From Nemertoderma westbladi (Eukaryota; Xenacoelomorpha; Nemertodermatida; Nemertodermatidae), in NCBI GenBank assembly GCA_032718475.1, contig JAUCBJ010006842.1, forward strand, positions 248,001 through 312,000: 64,000 nt of DNA. The letters are read 5' to 3'. The notes beneath the pieces were generated by a model, which had not been told where the DNA came from, searched no databases, and worked only from the letters and a program-made list of their open reading frames with translations. Below, one piece after another: positions 57,550-64,000 of the stretch (position 1 is its first letter; each line of letters opens with the position of its first letter). Made by a program: the position numbers and the translations under genes.

Positions 57550-59290
57550 ACTAGGTCGAGCGAACTTGGACAGTGGAAATTAGATCCTTCCAGGCTTCTC
57601 GGTTCTCCCTACTTGTCGCAATTTCGTTTCTCTCAAGTTCAGTGTCCATTTCAACTGGTCTATATATGTTATAGCTGATCTTCCACGGGTACGCTTTCCA
57701 TGTGTTGGTTGTCAGAAAATTCTGGTATGACTTTGTTCTTTACTTCTGCAGCAGTGCCACTGAATCATAATCTGTTCAGGTGGGGTGGTTGATACAGGTG
57801 GTATTATACCAGAGCTGCTTGGCGTTTGTCATGTGTTGTCTCCAGCTGATGGTTAGGGCTGCCCTTAGTAGTCTTGTGTAGCAACCATCAATTCGTTGTT
57901 CATGTGATTTCATCAGTGTCCAGGTTACACCCCCGTATAAAAGTACACTTTCCACTGTGGCTCGAAAGAAATTGGTGTCAGATGGTATCCATTTTTGATA
58001 GAGCCACCCATCCATGCATTTGGTTTCCTAACTTCTATGTCTTTTTGCTACTATCTATCCATGACCAAAAGTACTGGAAGTCGTCAACCTTCTTTAGTTG
58101 ATTATTATAAATTGTTGTCAAGTTTTAATCAGCATTAAAAGTCACGAATTCGGCCTTTGTTGCATTTATATGCAATCCAACCAACCTCCTTAGAAGCCCT
58201 CACCACTTTATTAAGTAGAAGCTGTGCATCTGCTATTGTATTAGAGAGCAGGGTGATGTAATCCGCTCAGACGGTGTCTGTGACTGTAGTTGCTGGTTAT
58301 CTACTACCTCTGCATTCTTGTAGTGTGAATCCCAGATCTTCACCCTTTGTGGCCATCCTCATTGCATAATCGAGTACAATTACAAATAGTAATGACGCCA
58401 ATATGTCACCCTGCAGTACACCAGCAAGGATTGAGAAGAACTCAATTTCACCATCTGGTGAGAGTACCTAAGCTTCTGTATCACAATATAACAATCCAAT
58501 GCCAGCGACAATTACTTCTGGTATTCCTTAAGCTCTTATGATTTCCCACGTTTTACCTCTATAGATGGAGTAGAATGCTTTCTCGAAGTCCACAAAGTCA
58601 GGACTGCGGGGAGATCTTTGACTTAATTCCCTCAATCAGTCTCCGTAGTGCAAGTATCTGAGCTAGTGTTGATCTATTTGGTCGAAATTCGTTTTGGTTT
58701 TGATGCAACAGTATCTCTATGTGAGGCCTAATTCTATATAGAATCATTTTGTTGTACATTTTGGCAGCTACCACAAGCAGACAGATCTCATGATAGTTTG
58801 TTGGCATACTGAAGTCTCCTTTCTTGGGTGTGAGGCATTAGTTGACCTTTAATCCAAAATGGTGGTGGCTTTTCCCCTTTCAGCATCTGGTTGCAAACAT
58901 CCAATAATGGTCTGTTTAGCACTCCTGTTTTCCATACCTCTTCTGCAGGGATTTCATATAATCCACTTGTGTTAAGATTGGACATGCTTTTTAATGCTTC
59001 TTTGGAGTTCGGCAGGTGTGAAAGTCCCTGGTTTCTATAGGTAGCATCTTGTCATATATTTTCCTTGTAGGGCTGACCTCGGTGTTTGGTGGCTGCCCAA
59101 GTAAGTTGCTGAAGTGATCTTTCCATTTCCCAACACGTTCTTCAGGACTATCAGCTTTGAGGCGTCCCTTAACACAACTTTTCCGACCAGATACCTCATT
59201 GATACCTCCTTGATTGTTGCTGTATGTGAGCAGTTGTAATTTCTTCACTTTTATCGTGTATGTACTTCACACTGCTGTCTGTGCAGTTTT
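57550..59290 (-). pseudogene. RTE-like LINE, 5' truncated copy on minus strand
   Basis: Reading leftwards from about 59250: linker GRLKADSPEERVGKWKDHFS, then KTGVLNRPLLDVCNQMLKGE, RT fingers (CLLVVAAKMYNKMILYRIRP), palm remnants, thumb (FFRATVESVLLYGGVTWTLM, IDGCYTRLLRAAL), ending at the same GTCGAGCGAAC block as the 15.5-19.2 kb element. Five or more frameshifts and stops. The endonuclease is missing. Confidence 0.85.
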
Positions 59291-60230
59291 ATCGCAGGGC
59301 TGGGTTTGTTCCAACCTGATAAAACGGTTGTTATTTAGGGAGTAACTATATTACAATTTTCATCTTTAACATTTTATTTTGAAATAGCAGTCGCCTAAAA
59401 CCAGATGCAGTGCCGACTGCATGCTATAGATCGAAAGATGGCACACTCGGAAACCTCAACCACAGGTGCAAAATATATCAAAGAACAAGAAATACTATAC
59501 AATTCTATAGTACATTAGTAATCATATAGTCATATCATATAGTACATCAGTAATTTATTAAAAAATGGTTGCATATTTGAGATTAGGTGAGTTCCTTTGG
59601 ATATATGGTTAGTGATCTCATAACTTGAGCGACTTTCATTTGTTTGGGGTTAGGGTTAGTGCCAAGGGGAACTTGAGTTAAAGGGAGATCCGTTGGAGTT
59701 GGGGTTACTAGAAAAGAAAAATGGTCAGATATATTATATTTTGCAAAATATGTATGTATTGTTCTAGAACATCAACATAATGCCAAAAAAGTTCAAACAG
59801 GTGGAACCGCTGCCGAATTATTTAATATATGTAATTATGTATTGTATATATATACAAAAATAATAATACTGTTGCTTAGATACAGGTAATAATGGCAGGT
59901 GTTGTACTATATTTACAGTGCATGTAACTGTGATAACTAGCCAGTGATAATGTAATTATTCTTTTATATACCTAATATACACCTTTTATAATTCTGTTAT
60001 AAACCATGAATAGATTTTTACTTAAAAATAATGTTTTTCGATAACATTTTTGCAAAATCAATAAACTGCCTTGGAAGGCGTCCAGACTAGGGTGGTTTCC
60101 CTCTTTTTGTAATTATAAAAATATAATTTCTTACTGTGAAAATCGATAGATTATGTGGCCAATGTTGACTCCCATGACTCCACCTAGATATTGCGTATCT
60201 ACACATATATGGAATTAATATCTCGATCGT
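59291..60230. other. No gene seen
   Basis: AT-rich. No coding segment or repeat family could be supported. Confidence 0.4.
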
Positions 60231-60234
60231 GAAC

Positions 60235-60870
60235 TTATTGTGCCGAGGTTAATTTGATGACTACATCTGAGATTGGGTCTGTCGTCGATGCCTCAAGTAT
60301 GTCGACTGAATTATCATTTTTTCGTAATAAAATTCCTCTATGATAATAGGGAAGTCCACAAAACATTCGACTAAATACAAATTCTGTTGGAAATTTGTTC
60401 AGTTCCACTACATTGTGCAGAGCTCGAGATTCCATTGCACATACATAATGTGATTCGGTCACTTTATATGAACACCAAATATAAAGAAGTGACCTCCCAC
60501 CCAATCCAGTCATGGCCAACAATATGTTTCCCCCACAATTTTTTGGCAACGTCAATTATTTTGTTCTTCAATGATGGTTCGGAAAAACAATTTTCAACAA
60601 AATATCGAAATGGTAGATGTGCCCCGAGTAACTTCTCAAAGGTTAATCCGATATCGGTACGTGTCCACCTTCCTCCACGTCTTCCAATGCTTCAAAGAAA
60701 TTATTCAGAATGATTTCGATAGAATCTGCTGCTGAATTAAAGTTTTCAGTTACATTGCTCGGTTTTTTACTACCACCCTCTTCATTTTTTGGAACACCTC
60801 TTTGTCGTTCAAATGAAAGGTCTTCGGATGACTTTCGCTTCAGCGACATTTTCTTAGCTACAGTATAATT
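60235..60870 (-). pseudogene. Unrecognised protein-coding relic in inverted duplication
   Basis: From the ATG at about 60849 the minus strand reads MSLKRKSSEDLSFERQRGVP, an acidic low-complexity N-terminus (NFFEALEDVEE), then after a +1 change TFEKLLGAHLPFRYFVENCF and KLWGKHIVGHDWIG, and after another shift YIWCSYKVTESHYVCAMESR, ending IKLTSAQ at 60235. The pieces are coherent and coding-like, but I do not recognise the family. Shifts may be frame decay or small introns. The inverted copy at 63.7 kb shares the first shift and has an extra stop (CGA to TGA) at codon 5. Confidence 0.4.
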
Positions 60871-61423
60871 GTGAGGAAAACCCCCAACTACAAACCACGG
60901 ACTCCAAACCACTGTCTCAAAACCATGGACTCCAATAGCTTTAAGTAGCAATACGTAATAGTTAATGTTCTAGTGTTATGTACAAAATTCCGTTATTGGT
61001 AAATATATTGAGGCGGTACCAAAATATTTGTTACTATATTGAATGTATGAATAGAATGAATATTACTATAATGAATGTGAGGCGTATATTATCCACATGG
61101 ATAGTGATGGTGAAACTCGCAAAAAGAACAATAATTATTGATTTATTAATGATGATACATATTTAAATAATTAATTAATCTAGATCCCGTAAGTGATATG
61201 CCAGGCATACTGGTGTTGTCATCTGTGGCATGGATGTACAACATATTGCATGAGAAACGTCTGATGCAGACTCTTTGCAAAACTTGCATATACATCCGCT
61301 ATCCAGCCGCCAGAAGAAATAAGTTGCTTTCCTTGTAAAGTTAGCAATGCAAATCAACTAATTACTATAATTAAACTATGATTAGAAATATTAGTTTCTG
61401 TGGGAACTCAATTCAGCTAATCT
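60562..61423. repeat. Left arm of a large inverted duplication
   Basis: Complementary to 63464-64000 nearly throughout, but with an extra ~325 bp (about 61034-61358) absent from the right arm. That insert encodes on the minus strand a short Cys-rich stretch (GCICKFCKESASDVSHAICC) resembling the zinc-binding end of some LINE ORFs. Confidence 0.85.
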
Positions 61424-61670
61424 ACCTACATTATAAGCACAGGTAATACTTGTTCAGATCACAACCATATACCGAATTTTTGGGTCTGCAGAGTTAGACC
61501 TCTAGTGTGCACTAGCGATCTTGTTGGTCTTGTTAGTCGATCTGTAAACCTTAATGCCACCAAGGTTACAAGACGAGAACTATTTCAGCCTATATTAGAT
61601 TGGAAATTGGATTGGGGACTGAGCTATTTATTGGAGCCTTTTAAATGATAAAACCTGGGAAAACAAGGTT

Positions 61671-61955
61671 TTGACACATCATGTTCGTAGAAATGAAATA
61701 GTATCCAGTGATCCAATAGATGAAGGTATATATGACACCCCTCACATATTCCTCATAAAATTCAATTATCCAAATGAGGATAAGATATTTTTAGGGACGA
61801 AAGACACACAAGACAATAATTATCATCCCATTAAAATTGTTTCAAAAAATTATCTGACTGCGTGGCGTCCGAGGTATGAAAGGAGTAAGGAAGAGGATGT
61901 GGAATGGACTCTTATTATATATAGGAAGGGATCTAGGGGTCTTAACCTCGTATGA
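61671..61955 (+). CDS. Hypothetical coding segment between the duplication arms
   Basis: 94 codons with coding-like composition: EIVSSDPIDEGIYDTPHIFL, then KIVSKNYLTAWRPRYERSKE, then DVEWTLIIYRKGSRG. No family recognised and no clear splice sites at the ends. A copy of its last ~45 bp reappears at 62.33 kb, so part of it belongs to a rearranged segment. Low confidence that it is a gene. Confidence 0.25.
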   Translation: MTHHVRRNEIVSSDPIDEGIYDTPHIFLIKFNYPNEDKIFLGTKDTQDNNYHPIKIVSKNYLTAWRPRYERSKEEDVEWTLIIYRKGSRGLNLV

Positions 61956-62097
61956 TAAGTATATTTTACCGAAAATAACTTATCTTTTATTGGCGCAATT
62001 GTAGGACTAATCCCATCACATGCGTACTTTTTAACCGGGTAGTATACAAATTTAGGAATCGCGTAATATTTAGAAATTAATATCTCATATCTCTCCA

Positions 62098-62142
62098 AAC
62101 CACGTACACGTTTCGACCTTACTGGGTCTCATCAGCGTGGTG
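62098..62142 (-). ncRNA. Hammerhead ribozyme, minimal stem III
   Basis: Conserved core complete: CUGAUGA at 62135-62129, stem II GACC / GGUC with a CAGUAA loop, then GAAA, then ACGUGU forming at most a 2-bp stem III, and A as cleavage nucleotide (predicted cut between minus-strand positions 62105 and 62104). Stem I ACCACG pairs with CGUGGU. The tiny, self-complementary stem III is what is known for retroelement and newt-satellite hammerheads that act as dimers. Activity is inferred, not shown. Confidence 0.7.
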
Positions 62143-62215
62143 TCGGATTCGAACCTGGGACCTCGAGGTGGAAGCCAAGACTACAACCACTAGGCCACAG
62201 GTTCTTGAGATATGG
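62098..62215 (-). mobile_element. tRNA-headed SINE with hammerhead ribozyme
   Basis: On the minus strand an A box TGGCCTAGTGG (62197-62187) and a B box GGTTCGAATCC (62155-62145) stand 31 bases apart, as in a tRNA promoter. Ten bases later begins the hammerhead motif described in the next entry. The unit is flanked by an imperfect 21-bp inverted repeat (62073-62093 and 62207-62227, GAGATATG...ATTAATTTC). RNA polymerase III would transcribe tRNA-like head and ribozyme as one RNA. Confidence 0.65.
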
Positions 62216-62259
62216 AGTATTAATTTCCAAGCCAGCTGCCATTTTATTAGCCCCTGATT

Positions 62260-62452
62260 GTTGATTATTGATAGTAACAATGTGTTGGCAAGCTGTATTT
62301 ATCGAGGTGTTTGTTATTATACATTTATTATATATAGGAAGGGATCTAGGGGTCTTGACCTCGAACGATAAGTTTATTTTACCTTTTACCTTTCATTTAC
62401 ACCTCGATAAATACAGCTTGCCAACACATTGTTACTATCAATAATCGAATGG
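62260..62452. repeat. ~48-bp palindrome enclosing a duplicated segment
   Basis: TGATTATTGATAGTAACAAT...TATTTATCGAGGTG (from ~62263) is mirrored by CACCTCGATAAATACAGC...TATCAATAATCGA (to ~62450). The loop holds a second copy of the segment at 61915-61975 (ATAGGAAGGGATCTAGGGGT). Confidence 0.85.
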
Positions 62453-63463
62453 ACTCTTGTTATAGCCGAACCAAACACAGCAATATTCACCAGCTCTCTG
62501 AAGAAAGGCCCTAAGGTAACGTTAACTCTAGGCAATTTTTTCCAACTTATTTTTTTTTCAGTCGAAAAGAAATAATAGAGAGATAAAAATTCTAAAGCAA
62601 AATAAATAATTAAGTTATTTCTCAATTTTTACAATAATTTTATTTTTTGATAGTAGTTATGTAAGGCACTCTGGGGCACAAGGAGCTGTCAGGCTAAAAT
62701 AACCAACCATCCTATTGCAGTTTAATTTTGTCATTGATTTAATATCCATATGATGTAAGGCAATCGCTAAAATACCAATTTACCATTACGATGATTATAA
62801 AAAATGTTATCATTGCAAAACAGTACACTTACAGAACATAACTGATTTTACAATACAGTACACTACAGTACAGTACAGTACACTCTACAAAGTAGATGTA
62901 TGTACATTTTAAGTGATTTATCTAATATCCATATAGTACAGTGTCTACATTATATTCACTAATTTTATTAATGACTCTTTTATCATATCAAAATTTGTAC
63001 ACCTTTTCCTGATATTTACCAGACTGACAAAATATGTCAGACTACATTAAAATTTCAACTACTTTTTTACACCGATTTATCACAAATTAAATCATTTTCA
63101 TATAATTTCGCCATGAGAATAATTGGTCAATTTCAATATCAATATTCAATTTCAATATTGCTTAAAAAATGCTTTTCCGAATAGTCCTGAATAGGACTGG
63201 CCTTTTATAAAATCAATTTTCTTTTGTGGTTACTATTCAGGTGCGGCTATTATTCAAATATTCCAGATTAGCTGCTGGTATTATTGGGTGTTGTGATTAT
63301 TCGAAGAACAAGCTCGAAATGCACTAGGCAGCGATGCCACCTGCAGGCGCAGTTTTTTTGTTCGATTCATGAAACAAAGAAATGGGTAGACTGGCAATCA
63401 AACAAGTCTCGAATATCGGGGCTCCATTTGTGATGTGCGGATGGTATGTCAGCCTATTATGCG
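62453..63463. other. No gene seen; CAGTA microsatellite
   Basis: A (CAGTA)n tract lies near 62855-62885. Otherwise AT-rich with no supported coding sequence. Confidence 0.4.
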
Positions 63464-64000
63464 GATTAGCTGAATTGAGTTCCCACAGAAACTAATATTT
63501 ATAATCATAGTTTAATTATAGTAATTAACAAATTTTTTGGTACCACCTCGATATATTTACCAATAACGGAATTTTGTACATAACACTACATACAACATTA
63601 GCTTTTACTTACAGCTACTTAAAGCTATTGGAGTCCGTGGTTTGGAGTCCGTGGTTTGGAGTCCGTGGTTTGGAGTCGGTGGTTTTCCTCACGGTTCTAC
63701 TAGCTAAGAAAATGTCGCTGAAGTGAAAGTCATCCGAAGACCTTTCATTTGAACGACAAAGAGGTGTTCCAAAAAATGAAGAGGGTGGTAGTAAAAAACT
63801 GAGCAATGTAACTGAAAACTTTAATTCAGCAGCAGATTCTATCGAAATCATTCTGAATGATTTCTTTGAAGCATTGGAAGACGTGGAGGAAGGTGGACAC
63901 GTACCGATATCGGATTAACCTTTGAGAAGTTACTCGGGGCACATCTACCATTTCGATATTTTGTTGAAAATTGTTTTTCCGAACATTCATTGAAGAAAAA
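63464..64000. repeat. Right arm of a large inverted duplication (cut by window end)
   Basis: Mirrors 60562-61423. Carries the start of the unrecognised ORF on the plus strand (ATG at about 63712, stop four codons later). A GGTTTGGAGTCCGT unit is repeated about three to four times at 63632-63680, more than in the left arm. Confidence 0.85.

Noticed and set aside
62145-62215. Functional tRNA gene
   Set aside because: A and B boxes are good, but the acceptor ends do not pair and the 3' side runs into the hammerhead, so a SINE head is the better call.
63615-63851. 78-codon ORF on the minus strand
   Set aside because: Antisense to the duplicated MSLKRKSSEDL coding unit.

Overview
The window looks like a metazoan nuclear genome, probably a marine invertebrate. 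It is AT-rich, introns are long, and most of the DNA is transposons of classes common in invertebrates: RTE-like and CR1/Jockey-like LINEs, a Ty3/Gypsy element, PIF/Harbinger, Helentron-type rolling-circle elements, tRNA-headed SINEs and foldback elements. No bacterial-type genes or CRISPR arrays were seen. The species cannot be fixed from sequence alone.

Only two loci look like ordinary host genes. The first is the last two coding exons of a small tetraspan (MARVEL-like) membrane protein, at 5741-5839 and 12201-12383. They are joined in phase across a 6.4 kb intron full of LINE and SINE debris. The second is a single-exon class A-like GPCR at 28301-29269. A third, unrecognised coding unit lies in a large inverted duplication at the right edge (60.2-61.0 kb, copied in inverted orientation at 63.6-64.0 kb).

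Layout: 1-5.2 kb holds a LINE relic, a G-run minisatellite, a reverse transcriptase half-ORF fused to a 24-bp repeat with 312-bp higher-order structure, and a LINE ORF1 relic. 5.7-12.4 kb is the MARVEL-like gene. 15.5-19.2 kb is a decayed RTE-like LINE carrying a perfect snap-back palindrome. 19.5-25.4 kb is a head-to-tail array of four non-autonomous Helentron-like elements whose asymmetric terminal repeats co-vary at the two ends. 25.9-27.5 kb is a ~100-bp satellite, followed by the GPCR and a 71-bp perfect palindrome related to that satellite. 31.8-32.5 kb is a ~145-bp degenerate repeat.

33.5-47.4 kb is a nest: a foldback element interrupted by a 13.2-kb Ty3/Gypsy element (LTRs about 1% diverged, AGAA target duplication, tRNA-Pro-type primer site), which is itself split by two LINEs. 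One LINE has a nearly intact ORF2. The other is flanked by a 69-bp target duplication. 51.3-56.6 kb is a second nest: another copy of the same foldback, with a CXC cysteine-rich fragment inserted in its loop and an apparently intact Harbinger transposon (HARBI1-type transposase) in its right arm. The Gypsy and Harbinger insertions fall within about 10 bp of the same foldback consensus position.

57.5-59.3 kb is another RTE-like LINE. 60.5-64 kb is the inverted duplication. In its centre (62.1 kb) sits a tRNA-headed SINE immediately followed by a hammerhead-ribozyme motif with a complete conserved core, which I consider the most interesting single object here.
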